Source: Glossina fuscipes (lineage: Eukaryota; Arthropoda; Insecta; Diptera; Glossinidae). From it: a DNA stretch of 64,000 nt. Below the pieces are notes generated by a model. That model saw only the letters and a list, made by a program, of their open reading frames with translations, was not told the DNA's origin and did no database searches. Location: positions 9,600,464 to 9,664,463 of the forward strand of contig NW_023998422.1 of the NCBI RefSeq assembly GCF_014805625.2, written 5' to 3'. The position numbers were made by a program, and so were the translations under genes. Each line of letters starts with the position of its first letter. The first letter of the stretch is position 1. Shown piece by piece: positions 36,890 to 48,770 of this stretch.

Positions 36890-37140
36890 TATAGTTATTC
36901 ACATAACGGCTATTCAGAGAAAAGGTCAGGAATGTGGCCCGATTGCAACTATTTTCATTAGCTCTCGCCCCTGGATAAGCCGACGTACCGAACTTCCCTA
37001 CGATATCTCAAAAATTGCGTTCTCTAGGTTGAACACAAAATTACGTGGACAGAAATCAGATAGACAGACGGACAGACGAACAGACAAGCCCAAGTTCCTT
37101 TAAGTGTAAGTACACATCCGTTCAAACTTGATACATCCTT
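36890..37140 (-). repeat. Family A dispersed repeat, copy 6
   Basis: The + strand ends ACAGAAATCAGATAGACAGACGGACAGACGAACAGACAAGCCCAAGTTC, then ACATCCGTTCAAACTTGATACATCCTTCT. The CAGACAAGCCC...TTC end and the following ATCCG(C/T)...CA(A/T)CCTTCTG segment match the 21.2-kb copy (ATATCCGCTCAACCTTCTG). Confidence 0.5.
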
Positions 37141-37651
37141 CTACCGCTAGTGATGTAGGCTATAATTATAAGATCCAAAGCAATGGTCAGGGAGTGGTTC
37201 AATTATTTCTCTGACTACCTCAGCTATTAGCTGAGCTGATAAAGCCCGACATTTGACATATCAACACTGCTTGGTGGGGAAAGAATTTCCAACTTTTCAG
37301 ATTATATGATATTTCGATTTAAAATACTTATCATCCAGGTTACGGCTAACGTATAAAACGCGAGCATCTTCGATCCACTGCAAGCTAACTTTGCTTTAAA
37401 TAAACTCGAAAGGTAAGTAAACACTTATGTACGATTCTGTAGGTGTTAGTTACAGAATTCATTTGTTTTTCATCATATGTCATAACATATGGCTTACATC
37501 ATACAAGTGCCTGGATGGTACCGAACAGACTGTCAAACAAAGTTGTTCTCTGCGCGAACAATGCTCTCCCTATGTCTTTTAATTACATCTCGAAATGTGA
37601 TGAGGAATTCTTTACCTATACGTAGCATTTATTTTTCGTTACTCAGGACGC

Positions 37652-37682
<31 letters not shown>

Positions 37683-38134
37683 GTGCGTGAAAGAGAAGAA
37701 TTAATGCCAAAATTTTTATTGACAAGACGCCACTCGTAGTTAAAGAACATTTTCTTTTTGTCGCGACATAACTTACCTTAAAAATCATTCGAAAAGTGTC
37801 ACATCATGCGATTTGATGTGACTGACTGCAGCATTCAAGTCAACACAGTCCAGTGAGTTAGTACGTATGGTTTAAGTGATGGTTAACGATGATAATAATG
37901 ACGATCATGATGACGATGTTGATGATGTTAATGGAGATGATGGTTTATTTTTAAAGATAATTACACCGAAAATTGCCTGCCGCTCTTTTCATGTTGTATG
38001 TATGCTTTTCGTTATGTTTGTTGTTGTTCTGATTCTCTACCAGTAGAGCGATTTTTTTTTTTTATTTTATTTTTTTTTTTTGTAGCTGACTACACATTTG
38101 TATATAATTATTTGTCTCAGAAAAGAGACAACAT

Positions 38135-38170
<36 letters not shown>

Positions 38171-40285
38171 TGTTTCTTGTGTTAATGCTGATAATGAAAT
38201 GCGTTGCTTTTCAATAAAATATTGCAACTCACTGTGTAATTTGAGCCCCAAAACATATGTATGTAGGCATCAAACAAAAAGGTGGAAACAGTCACTCACT
38301 CTCTGATTTCAGTTCAAAAGGTATTATCGATTGTGGAAACATGCAGAAAGGAGATCGCATATAACATCAAAAAAAAAAAAAAAGGTATCTTAAGAATTTT
38401 GATATCATCAGCATCATCATCACCACGCTCATCACCATCGTCACCGTCAATATCATTTTTCGATATTTTATTTAAAAAGTCACCACATAGTCGCCCTGGA
38501 TCTAACTAACGAGTATCGGAGAAGTCTTCTGTCTCTTCTTCTGTCTCTATGCAGTATTTCGCTCCACGGTTTTAATTATGTTACCAGTGTCACGAACTTT
38601 CAATTAGTTAAACCGCAAAACGTAAGCATTAAAAAAAAGGGTTTTCAACGTAAATGAAATTCAATTTATGCACCCTTCGGGAATTTACACATTTCTATAT
38701 GGGTATGTGTATCTGTGCGAATGTGTGAAGCTGTACTTGTCTTTTCTATTGCTTGCCATCGTATTGCGCGTTATATGCCACAGTGTAAACTGAAGGTATA
38801 GGCTATGCTTAAAAATTTGCAAAAAACACAGTATTTGACAGTATTTGAAGTCGAAGATGTAGCCGAAGGCGTGGCAAAACAAATGAAACGGTATTAAGTC
38901 TTCAATCTTTGATCTAATTATGCAAGTTAACGACAACAGCAACAACAGACTTTGTGACTTGTATAAGTTTTACGTTGAACGCCAAGCTACGAAAGTGTGG
39001 CAACGCTTCGACACCGAATTCTTTATGAACTTTCGAATGTTCTGAAATCTGAAAATGTGAAGAATGAAACCATAACTCAGCCAAACGTGAAAATCTTGAT
39101 GCGGCAAAGCGTTTGCACCGAGCGCTTAATCGGTAGTACTGTGTACCTTCACGAACGTTCTAGTAGTTCATCTAAGTATTACATATACACGATCCACATA
39201 ATGACACGAATCTTGCAATCGCATCGCCATTTCTACTTAATATTATTTTTATTAGGTAGGCCGGAAATGTCTTGCGGCTTTTACTTATAAAATAAAATAA
39301 TTTTCTTTTTCTATAAGGAGTAAACTTGTTGTTCTGGATAAACAAAGCTTTTCTGCAAAATATATGTATTGTATGTTCACTGTGATCTTCCATGTCTTAC
39401 TTACCTGTCACTAATGCAACGACGCCTTTCGTTTTGAAAGGTTTATGCAAAATAAACAATAGCCTGCTCTACACCACTACATATACCTTTAAACCTACTT
39501 ATCTGTCTAGCTAACTGAAAAATTTTAACAACAAAAGTTTACAGACCACCTAATCCAAAACGAAGAAGAAAGACAGAGAGAGGAGATATTTATATTTTCG
39601 ATTACTGGATGCTTGATAGGAAAGCTGGGCAGCGTTTAAACGTTTGGGTAGGGGCAGGTTATTTTCTGTCGGTCAAGACGTTACTAGCCAACAATCAATA
39701 ACCAGCCATCAATCTAAAGCGAACATAGAAGAAGACATAGTAAATGGACTCTGCTTTCTTGAAATTTGTCTTCATTTTCTTCCTCTTCAGTTCGCCTTTA
39801 TGAGCCGATCTACAATTAAAACACAACTTCAAACTTTGTTTTCGCCAAATATAAAGCTTTGTAGCTTTCCCGTGAAACATGTTACACCCTCTTCTAAACT
39901 TTATTTATGCTGAAGTGTTGAAATCTGTTTTAAAGAATTTCGAAAACGTTTTCCTATTGATTGATTCAATGTACGCCGCAGAAGGAACCCTACGGTGCAA
40001 TGACGTTTTGCTTAAAGATAAAAATGCGAAAAACTCCGTTGAACATCGGTAAACTCTGTCCTGTAGGAGAGAGCGGATCATTAGTGAGAGATGTAAGCTA
40101 TCGAGTAGGAGAACAATGATGAGAAAACTATAAGTATTTTGTTGATCACAGCTGGCAGTCGCAACTCAATTGGTCTAGCGGCACTGGCATCCACAAGTAA
40201 ACTGATGTCCTTGTGTACCTGTTTCGCCAAGTCTGCAAGTTCATGCTTAATTTTCTTTAATACTATTGGCAAGCAGATAAGATAA

Positions 40286-40318
40286 CTAGGTTAGGTTGGG
40301 CTAGGTTAGGCTAGGTTG
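40286..40318. repeat. AGGTTAGGTT-type degenerate pentamer array
   Basis: CTAGGTTAGGTTGGGCTAGGTTAGGCTAGGTTGAC contains five AGGTT-like units. It resembles the ancestral arthropod telomere unit TTAGG, which canonical fly telomeres lack. Interstitial motifs like this are common and need not be telomeric. Confidence 0.6.
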
Positions 40319-42371
40319 ACGAAAGGATTTCTATCTTAGCAATACTTGTAATACATTTTAGCTCATTACCTCTAATAGGCGATAGCGTGTTTGGATTATA
40401 GCATTTTCTTGTCTCCCTGTTCCGACAATCCTTGTTAATCAATGCTCCAGTTTTCTAACTAACAGACAGAGGGACGGATCGACACAAAATTCTATATCTT
40501 CTGAATTTTACAAATCTAACGATAAGTCTAGAACATTAGTAAGCCCTCGGCAGTGGTTATAAAAGTATTTCATGTCTATGGTACTTTGCCATGAAAAGAC
40601 CCACCGTTCACTCACTATTTGCTAAGCAATTGTTGACTTAAAAATTGTAACTTTACTAAGTTTTAAATAGCAATTGTTAGTATAAGGACATCTGTGCCAT
40701 TACGAGAACAAGAGCGAAACCTGATTAGAAGGAGTGAGGGCACGCACGCACCCACATAACCCATCATTAAAGGAACAAATGTAGTGTAAACAGACAAAAG
40801 AATAATGCGATTTGAATAAAATATTTCAGGTTTTTTTTTTTTTTTTGTTCTCTTTTCTATAAATGATTGTGTGACCCAACGGTTTCAATGCGATAAAGCT
40901 GTGGATTTATGCAAATGAAAGAAAAACTTTTAATTTTTGCGGTTATAAAGATTTTCTTTAATATTTTCATATTCTCCCCCTTGCAAACAGTAAAAAAATT
41001 ATGTTTACGCTAAATGCAAATGCCTTGTTTTTGGCTCTCGAACAATAAAAGACCGTATTTAACAATTAAGAGATGCTTTAAAAGTCGTTTACATCTTTCA
41101 GTTTCCAAGAGTGCAAGACTCTTATCACTGAAGTCATCTACGTTAAGTCCCTTATGACATTAACCGTTTCACATAAAGCCTATGCTTCTCATAGAGATAT
41201 TCAGAATTGACGCAGTCTTCGCGCAGAAGACTTCTATCAAGTATATACATCGCTGAAGCTTACAATGTTATCTTCTGTTGAATTATAAGTGCTTTAGACC
41301 ATAACTCCTTTAACCAGGATCGGTGTGCTAAGAAGTTGTTTCAACCAAATAAAAGCATTCCTAATGTCATGATACAGTGAGTTTTTAGTATAAAGGAATT
41401 CGGCTCTAGATAGTAAAACTCGGTGAGGAAATGTTTGCAGTTCTCGCCTAGTCCTACCCACCATCCTGTCATCAGCAGGCGTTCTCTTTCCGATTAACAC
41501 AAGTAACAATCAATATATAAGTCATTGTTTGCTCGAAGGGTATTTTAATTCTTATGAAGAAGATAACCTCAATAGAAGAGACATCCTTTGGAAGGAAGGT
41601 GAAATTCGAAAATTGCCTGAACCGCGGGAAACAAGTAACAGCCAGCGATTTTGTTTTGTTCTGAAATCAATGCATTTTTCAAAACAGATCAAACTAACTT
41701 ATATTCGTAATATTTTTAGTTGATTAGTATAAGTTAAGCTTAAAAATCGCTTGATTATGTTCAGAAGATAGACTTTCGCTGATTGTGCCCCCACCGAAAA
41801 GTTCGTTGAGATCGTGAAATAACTGCGCTGCGACGAATATGAATATGTTTATAAAAACGCATTTTTATAACCTAAAAGTAGAAGAATATTAAAACATAGC
41901 ACGCCAAAGAAACGCCTGATAATAATGCACTAACCTATTATTTCTTGGGTTAAGTTAAGAGATTTTTGAATTCGTTTATCTAATTGAAGCATTTTTTATT
42001 GACAGTTAATTTCATAAATCTTTATAATGCCATTATTAAACCAATATAGTCTTGGGCAATACAATTAGGGGGAAACACTTTTTTCCTCAACGTAACTAAC
42101 TTGCAAAAAAGACGCCAAAGATCGTACATATGATAACAAGTGCTTCGTGATGTATAATTAACTCAAATAATCACAAGTACTTAGATATTCCGGACGTAAT
42201 AAACAAAAGTACTACCAGATATGTTATTAAAGTGCTAAGTCCATTCGAATCATCCTGCTCGCTCAGTTCCCTTAATAGGGAAACATGCATGTAACTACAG
42301 GCTTAATAAATTGAAAGATAAACTATAGTGAAGTGATCTGCATTGGCATTCGCCATCAGGCTTAGAATAAT

Positions 42372-42428
42372 TGAATGAATGAATGAATGAATGAATGAAT
42401 GATTAAATGAATGAGTGAATGAATGAAT
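42372..42428. repeat. (GAAT)n microsatellite
   Basis: About fourteen GAAT/GAGT/AAAT units with two interruptions. Confidence 0.9.
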
Positions 42429-42484
42429 TTGTTGTAAACTCCCTCAATTGAAAGCTTCAATAAATAAATGAACATTCGCAGCCT

Positions 42485-42532
42485 TATTGCCCGAGCAGGC
42501 CAAAGATCTCGACTAACAACTCAATTTTATCC
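42485..42532 (+). repeat. SINE family A, 5' fragment (copy 3)
   Basis: ATTGCCCGAGCAGGCCAAAGATCTCGACTAACAACTCAA aligns with the head of copy 1 (CGCCCGAG...TAGGCAAGAGTCTCGACTAGCAACTCCA). It lacks about 8 bp of the A-box region (TGGCCGAG) and everything 3' of the anticodon-like region. Confidence 0.55.
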
Positions 42533-42549
42533 TAAAAAAAAACAACAGA

Positions 42550-42740
42550 AGTAAAAGAACTCAACTTTCTTGCTCTATAATATGGAGTGTGCGCGGCTGA
42601 TTCTTTCTACTAATCAGCATTTTACTCTAACTAAGAATATAGTTGCTTTGTAAGCTCGCTGAAGCTTTCTTTCCTCTGGGAAACGTTTTGACAAAATGAA
42701 TATACAGCTCATCCTTCGGTTCATTCTTATAATAAATCCA
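42550..42740 (+). repeat. Family C dispersed repeat, internally deleted copy
   Basis: ACAGAAGTAAAAGAACTCAACTTTCTTGCTCTATAATATGGAGTG matches the left part of the 27.8-kb copy. AAACGTTTTGACAAAATGAATATACAGCTCATCCTTCGG matches its right end almost base for base. The roughly 600 bp between are missing, which gives a short derivative. It follows directly on a SINE A fragment. Confidence 0.65.
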
Positions 42741-42989
42741 AGGTAAACTTATCCATTTTCCTTACTTTTAAGCGCTACGACTATTTTTTAAAAATCATAA
42801 AAAATTGGATTAATTTTTTCCTTTACATTATGAGAATAAATTTCTTTATAAACATATGACGAATATTATCTCTAATGTTGCTTTGTTTACTTGTAAAACT
42901 TTGTGGTTAACGAAATATTTTTGTGGTTTTTATAAAAATTTCAAAAAAAAATTTGAAAAAATTCCCAAGAATTGAATCATAAAATTTTC

Positions 42990-43045
42990 TATTATTATTA
43001 ATATACATATATATATATATATATATATTTAATAATAATAATTAT
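42990..43045. repeat. AT-rich inverted repeat with (TA)n core
   Basis: TATTATTATTAATATA on the left and TATATTTAATAATAATAAT on the right are near-perfect reverse complements flanking about 25 bp of alternating TA. The sequence could extrude as a cruciform or form a long hairpin. Confidence 0.75.
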
Positions 43046-44599
43046 GTAATCTATTAATTTTGATTAAGCTGCTTACCTCCCCCTACTCCCGTATAAGATA
43101 TTTGATATGTATAACGTTTTCGTTTTACATCAAGGCCAGCTATAATTGACTAAATACGAAAACAATGAAACCATTAACATTTTACAACTAACTCGCATAG
43201 AGTTTCAAATTTCGTTGTTTTTCTCGCCCTCTTCCAAAGTATGAAATCAAAAATTACAAAAAAAAAGAAAGAAATATGAAGATGTTAAGAGAGAAGCAAA
43301 GGCGGCAAGAACAACAATAACAGTTGCATAACAATTGCAAATAAACCGCAGTTAAGAGAGAGAACAAATCACACAAATCTCTGAGGAATTTCCATATAAA
43401 ACGAATGACGTTAATGATAAGTGGAAATTATGATAGAAACCCTACAACTTTTCTTAACCAACTAATTATTGGAAATTTTTTAAATTAATTTTTGCAAATG
43501 TAATACTCACTAGTGTCTAACAGCGAGACCCAACCAAAGGGTAAACATTTTAGACGAGTGTACAACTTAAGATGGAAGTTCTGTTGATACCTTTGATATC
43601 AATATCAAAGAAATCTGTAAACCTTTGCAGGCAAACTGGACTTAGTACCGTGCATATATAGTATGGCTTCTGAAAGATTTTACTATACTCCCTATTAACT
43701 TGTGTTGGAATGAAATATTAGTATACGATGTACGCGGAGTCATAAGTCTACACACAATTTTTCAACCTCTTATAAGATGGAATAGGCTTCTGCACAACCT
43801 AAACAATGCATTTCAACACTTGTTTCATCTTTTTGGAGGAAAAACGTAATATATGGCAAAAAATCACAGTTAGACAAGGTATACAACTGAGCAAAACTTC
43901 AAAAGAAAAATGGCCGAAATATACGAATGGAAAGATTTCTCAGCAAGGCACGCCGTTCTGTCAGGTTGAGCAGAAACTTTCAAGAAAATCCTCGAAGCAC
44001 TGGCCACTGCTTTAGCACACTCGCTCGATTATGCCTCTTCTACCTCTTAAGGCTTAAGCTTAAGCCAGGTATCAACGATGAAATTGAAAAATAGATCCTT
44101 TTGTTAATAACCTCAAGAAGATGAAGCAGCTCCAAAGAAAGAAAAAGAAGGTGCGAAGCTTGTCAGAGTTAAAAGAATGACCTAACCTTAGGCAATGCTT
44201 TAATAAATCAATTTCAGAATAAATTTAAAAATTAACATATTACTCAACCAGTTGCCCGTCTAACAGAAGTTGTTTGAAGGATGGTATTATTCAGAAATCG
44301 TAGGTGTGTTCCCAGGCAAATGGCAAAGCGGTGGTGGTATGTTCTATGTTTATATATAAAGCACGATATTAATTTAATTGATTATTAATAATAACAATTT
44401 TTAATGACAATTCAATTGTCCAAATATAATTAAAATTGATGGATCAGTAAGACTTTACAGGCTATACAGTATAAGATATATGTAACATAACTTATGACAC
44501 GATGTAAAGTATGTGTAATATACGACATACGCCTATATACATATATATCGTTCACATTATATATTACCCATATATATATATATATATATGTATATCACA

Positions 44600-44880
44600 T
44601 GTATATGTGTCGCCCAACTGTTGATGAGCGGATTCTCACTCTATCTTGCACGGCCTAAAGGATAAAAGTCGTGCCAATCAAGTCGACAAGTCGGGGCTTG
44701 ATCCATAACCAGACCAGGTAAACTATAGTTTAGTTTCCGTACGAACCCAGCTGCAGTAAGCGCTCTATCCTTAGGGGCGTAAGATATAAAGGTCAGGTAT
44801 ACAACTCCCGCACCTCCCAGCCCCAGCAACATAAGGCTCTTTACGAGAAAGTTATAGTCGGCTTGGGTTGAGTCTTTTGA
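44600..44880 (-). other. Possible tRNA-like SINE relic
   Basis: On the minus strand, CCTAAGGATAGAGCGCTTACTGCAGCTGGGTTCGTACGG resembles tRNA D-arm text (GGATAGAGCGC), an anticodon-loop-like ACTGCAG and a B-box-like GGGTTCGTAC, but with the two boxes closer together than in a real tRNA. The surrounding sequence is unusually GC-balanced for this window and gives a 63-codon open frame (44641-44832) with no recognisable domain. It is either a truncated tRNA-derived repeat or unrelated. I could not align it with families A or B beyond the short TAGAGCGC core. Confidence 0.3.
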
Positions 44881-45104
44881 TATTTATTCCAATTCAGTGG
44901 ATAACGATTTCTTTCTCCCTGACGTTTATTCCGTTTATATCCATGTAGAGGAGGTCCGCTAAAGAAGAACAAAAATTGAATAAATGATATTGAAAGATTC
45001 AACCCAAGCGCGCTATAGCTTTCTTAAATTCCCTAAAAGAGTGAAAAGAAAAAGTTTAGACTAAAACGCTTTCTCAATCTACAGGCGGAGATATAAGCTT
45101 AAGC

Positions 45105-45240
45105 TTCTTCTAGGCCACAATTTTTGAGATTGTTTGATGAAATTTGGTGCATTGACGTGTTTTGGCTCAATCGTTCGATCACTTCCCAAGTAACTCCCGT
45201 ATTTTGAAAAGTCATTATATGAATGACTGTGAATGAAGGT
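45105..45240 (+). repeat. Family A dispersed repeat, copy 7
   Basis: GATGAAATTTGGTGCATTGACGTGTTTTGGCTC, CGATCACTTCCCAAGTAACTCCCGTATTTTGAAAAGTCATTATATGAATG. The first block is nearly identical to the copy at 58.38 kb (GATGAAATTTGGTACACTAACGTGTTTTGGCCC). Confidence 0.65.
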
Positions 45241-45944
45241 AGTTAAGTGCGTGGAACACTACAATGTTTTTACTTGTTTTGTAAGAATTTTTGCGATCGT
45301 AATCGATGATTTCAAGAGACTATTCATCTCTTAATCATGATCGACATATAACTGCTTCGCAGTGCATACGTAAATTGCTACCCTATCCATAAGTATGCCT
45401 CTTGTAAGGCAAAAGAGTTGAAATTTTTCACTTCAGGTTAGACTTTGAAATACGATAGTTTATCGCCTAAAAGTATCATGAGATTCAATATAAGCCAAAT
45501 GTAACCTTAATAATCTTTTTAAAATTTAATTCATATTTGCTTTACAAATTATTAATAGCGAGATTAGCGCACGGCTTGATATCCAACCAGCAGCAGCAAC
45601 AGCAACAGCAGCAGAAAAGTGCATTCAAGCATTTAACTGACTTTAAACTAAACAAACCAATCAGTATATATATGTACGTGTATAACCGATGTTCTTCATA
45701 ATGCTGTTGGGCGCAAAAAGGGGGAACGAAAGTTAGACAATTGACAGCTTTACAATAGTATAACATGGCTTATGTTTAACATATATACATGTACACATGT
45801 TAACATTTAAAAAATAAAAAAAGAAAAAAAAGGAAGAGAAAAGCAAAAAAAAAGCGAATTTGATATAATTTCATCATAAGCACAATGAATTTAAAACCGG
45901 AATATGGGGGAAATATCTTAAACACAATTGAAGAATTGCTTTCG

Positions 45945-46010
45945 CTTGTTAATGTTGTTATTATTATTGTTATTATTATTGTTGTTGTTGCTGTTGTTGC
46001 TGTTGTTAGT
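45945..46010. repeat. (GTT/ATT)n microsatellite
   Basis: TTGTTATTATTATTGTT-type triplets form a compound trinucleotide array that yields an artificial poly-Leu frame. Confidence 0.9.
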
Positions 46011-47671
46011 GCTGCGAATATTGTTTTATAAAAGATTGAGTTTGGATTTCCGTTCTGTAGATGCTCTTTTTGTTATTGTTAGGCTTTTGTGGGTTTTTTT
46101 CACAAAGCCAATTATCTTTCAATAAAACGAATATATGTAACATAATAATAATAATAATAAGAGCAAGAAAAAAAAAACGAAAGAAAATGAATAAAAAGAT
46201 AAAGCAAACGGAATACAGGGAAGAAATTGCAATCAGTCAGTCATTCAGTCAGTCAGTGCGCTCATCTTCAAATCATACTCAAATTACATAAATTTTACTT
46301 TATATGCGGACACATGCACAAATACAAGCACGCATACACATATGCTTTCACAGTTTCCTTTGACGTTGCCTTATTTGTTATTGTTGTTTTCGTATATCTA
46401 ACGATTTTCGATTTACTTAATCTCTCGGTAAAGGCAAAGTTACGTCAACACTATCCATAAAATTCGTGCATTACATTAACAAGTACATAAAGCATATGAT
46501 TGCAGCTTTAAATATTCATTCAAATCATAATCATATACGCACACGCATACCCATGCACACAAATATGCAAGGATTGTTAAAACCGTGGAGGGTTGTTTCT
46601 CTGCGACTAAACGTAACCTATCTTCCTGACTTGTATTCATTTTATTACATTAAGTTAGGTTTGCATGTTTCTGCCTGCGCATGTATTCGTGCGTATCTAT
46701 GTAATTCAAATCGTGCCTGCGGGTCAGCATCGCATACATTTTCCTATAAATATACATATATATATGTTGTGCACGTGTATATGTTTGTGTGTTTCTTTTC
46801 TGTTTTTTTTTACAAATTCATAACTCAATTTATTTATGAACCCAAAAATTATCCAGTTTTCCTAACTCTATAGTTGATCATCCAAAAATTGAATCAAGTC
46901 TTAACCTTTGTTATCAGTTTTTTTTGGTTATGTTTGCACGTTTACATGTCGCAAGAAAGAAAAAGTGGAATAACAATTTGCTAAAATTTCTCTCCCATAT
47001 GTGAACATATGCATATATGTATGTGCAAATACTATACGTTTTTTGTTGGTTATGAATATTCATCATTTCATCTGGCAAAGCAATTTTCCATAATAGTCAG
47101 TCGATTTAAATAAAAAATAATTTTTTTGGTCCGTTTTCTCTTTTCTTTTCTCATTTTACGAGTAATTTAATACAACTTTGAAGTATCGAGCAAAACCAAC
47201 TCCAGAGCATATGAATATTTTTATTCTTTTTCCTTTAAGTGAGAAATTTTTTTCTTAATTTTTGCTAACGAATTGACAAAAAAAAGAATATTTATCTTAA
47301 AATCCAATATACTTTTACCAGCAAAATGAAACTTTTATAGGTAACATAACCTCCAAATCGAAGAATGATTCCAATGTTTGTTTTCCAATTGTTGCGAATC
47401 TACAAAGTATTGCGTACTATGGGATTGGGAACTTCTTACACTTTTTTAAGCTGAGCTTCGTAAAGTTAAACGAACATCATGCAAACCCATGCTGCCTGGA
47501 TCAGATTGCAGGTCACATGACCATGTTCCTGCATTGAAAGAAGAGAGAGAACAGTTTACCATAATCAGCACACGCTAGTATATAGCGAGACTTAATCACC
47601 ACTGGAAGACCATTCCTCACTACCGTAATTTACAAATACTTTACATTTTCGCAAATATGAAGAGATTCTAT

Positions 47672-47684
47672 TGATCTCACTACG
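47672..47684. repeat. Left target-site duplication of the 1.09-kb insertion
   Basis: TGATCTCACTACG, repeated exactly at 48771-48783. The bases just outside each copy differ, so the match is limited to these 13 bp. Confidence 0.8.
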
Positions 47685-48770
47685 GGGAGATTAACTATGC
47701 TTTGATGGGTAGCATAGATGTGCCGAAACTCTCACCTCCCAGTGGTGATCCCCGGGCAACAGCTTCGGCCGGCTAAGAAGAGTTTAAGGTTTTGGGCTGC
47801 TAACTCTGCGACGAGTTTCGGAGAGATCGTGGAGGGGTTGGCTGGAAGATGAGCTCTTCACTCTATAGCTGGTTACTACCGAGGAAATATATGAATGAAT
47901 GGTTTTTAAGTACGTCGAAGGTAGTAACCTAGCGAGTGCATGGTAGATTACTCTGCCATGTCAGTGCAATACCCGAGACCTATATATCTTGAAGAAAAGT
48001 AGTTCACTGGTGTTGGTAACCAGGAGAGCATGGAGAATCCGAAGCAAGTGCGGTTGTTTTTAACATCCGCCCAAAGTATGCCTAAGGTTTTGTAAAATAA
48101 ACTGGGAGCCACGGGGGTCAGGAGGCTCGCCTCACAAAGCCACGTATGCCTGCGGGTGTATGATGGACTTTGTCCTTAAGTCGTAATGAATAAATTAATT
48201 ATACTATTAATGCAAAAAGGAATTGACGGACGGCGTTCCCTTTGGCCGATTAATAGAAGATATCTGGCAAATTAATTTAATACATGCAAAAATGAAAAAA
48301 GGGATATGACGGAAAGGTTTTTCCCCTTTTACCTATTTTTACTTTTGAACACATGTCACAGATGCCTGCGTGTAATGGTGCTAATTGATCAACGGCGCCG
48401 TGGAAGCGTTATGGCGGAAGCGAGCGCAAATTTTTTTTTTTTTTTTTCCTTTTTGAACGCATATCGTTGATCAATTTGTGAGTCCTGACTGCTTGGGTGC
48501 GGCCCTTCGGGGAGTACTCGTGGTGGTTGCGGTTGGCGAGTTCCTAGCTAAAATGGAACAATTGAGTGCAGCTAGGCCTCGCCATTGACCAGAGTGGGGT
48601 TTATTGTTCCATACACAATAAACCGTTCTGGACTCTGGTGCTGTTTAGGCCCCTACTCTGTGGGGATTGTCTAACTCGCCAGGGGGCGTAGTACGCTTAA
48701 AAGTGGCTTGGGCCACCGTGGGTTTAAGCCTTTCAGGCAGGAACCCACGTTAAACCCTTGCCACAAATTC
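47685..48770 (+). mobile_element. Unclassified 1,086-bp retroelement-like insertion
   Basis: The segment is bounded by perfect 13-bp direct repeats (TGATCTCACTACG). It starts GGGAGATTAACTATGC and ends CCCTTGCCACAAATTC. Its ends are not inverted repeats, so it is not a typical cut-and-paste element, and 13-bp duplications suggest target-primed retrotransposition. It is markedly less AT-rich than its surroundings. No reverse transcriptase was recognised. Short ORFs such as the one from the ATG near 48030 stop within about 20 codons. An internal T-run (about 48431-48448) divides it into two parts and may be the junction of a composite. The right 180 bp can fold into several strong hairpins (separate entry). 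It could be a non-autonomous derivative of a LINE or a large SINE. The strand is assigned only by convention. Confidence 0.6.
48589..48638. other. Two-tier perfect hairpin in the right end of the insertion
   Basis: GGTTTATTGT (48598-48607) and ACAATAAACC (48615-48624) form a perfect 10-bp stem around the loop TCCATAC. Outside this, CCAGAGT (48589-48595) pairs with ACTCTGG (48632-48638). Downstream lie GCGTAgTACGC, GTGGC-TTGG-GCCAC and GTGGGTT...AACCCAC, so the last 180 bp of the element is a chain of stem-loops. That is the kind of structure a LINE reverse transcriptase can recognise at an RNA 3' end. Confidence 0.7.

Larger units (their letters stand above)
28663..47671. other. Gene-free flank downstream of Optix, left part
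   Basis: About 19 kb without a recognisable gene. ORFs on either strand are under about 105 codons, overlap one another and carry no domain I recognise. They include 31482-32114 (-), 34072-34305 (+), 36268-36456 (-) and 43806-44015 (+). The listed repeats occupy a minority of it. The rest is AT-rich unique-looking sequence with many short A/T runs, such as 35530-35610 and 38050-38085. Confidence 0.6.

Noticed and set aside
37998..38306. ORF with an alanine run
   Set aside because: The Ala run is a (GCT)n microsatellite flanked by poly(T). There is no other protein-like feature.
46466..46873. 135-codon ORF, + strand
   Set aside because: AT-rich sequence with CATA/TATA runs. The translation is rich in Y, I, H and C without a motif, and adjacent frames are open too.
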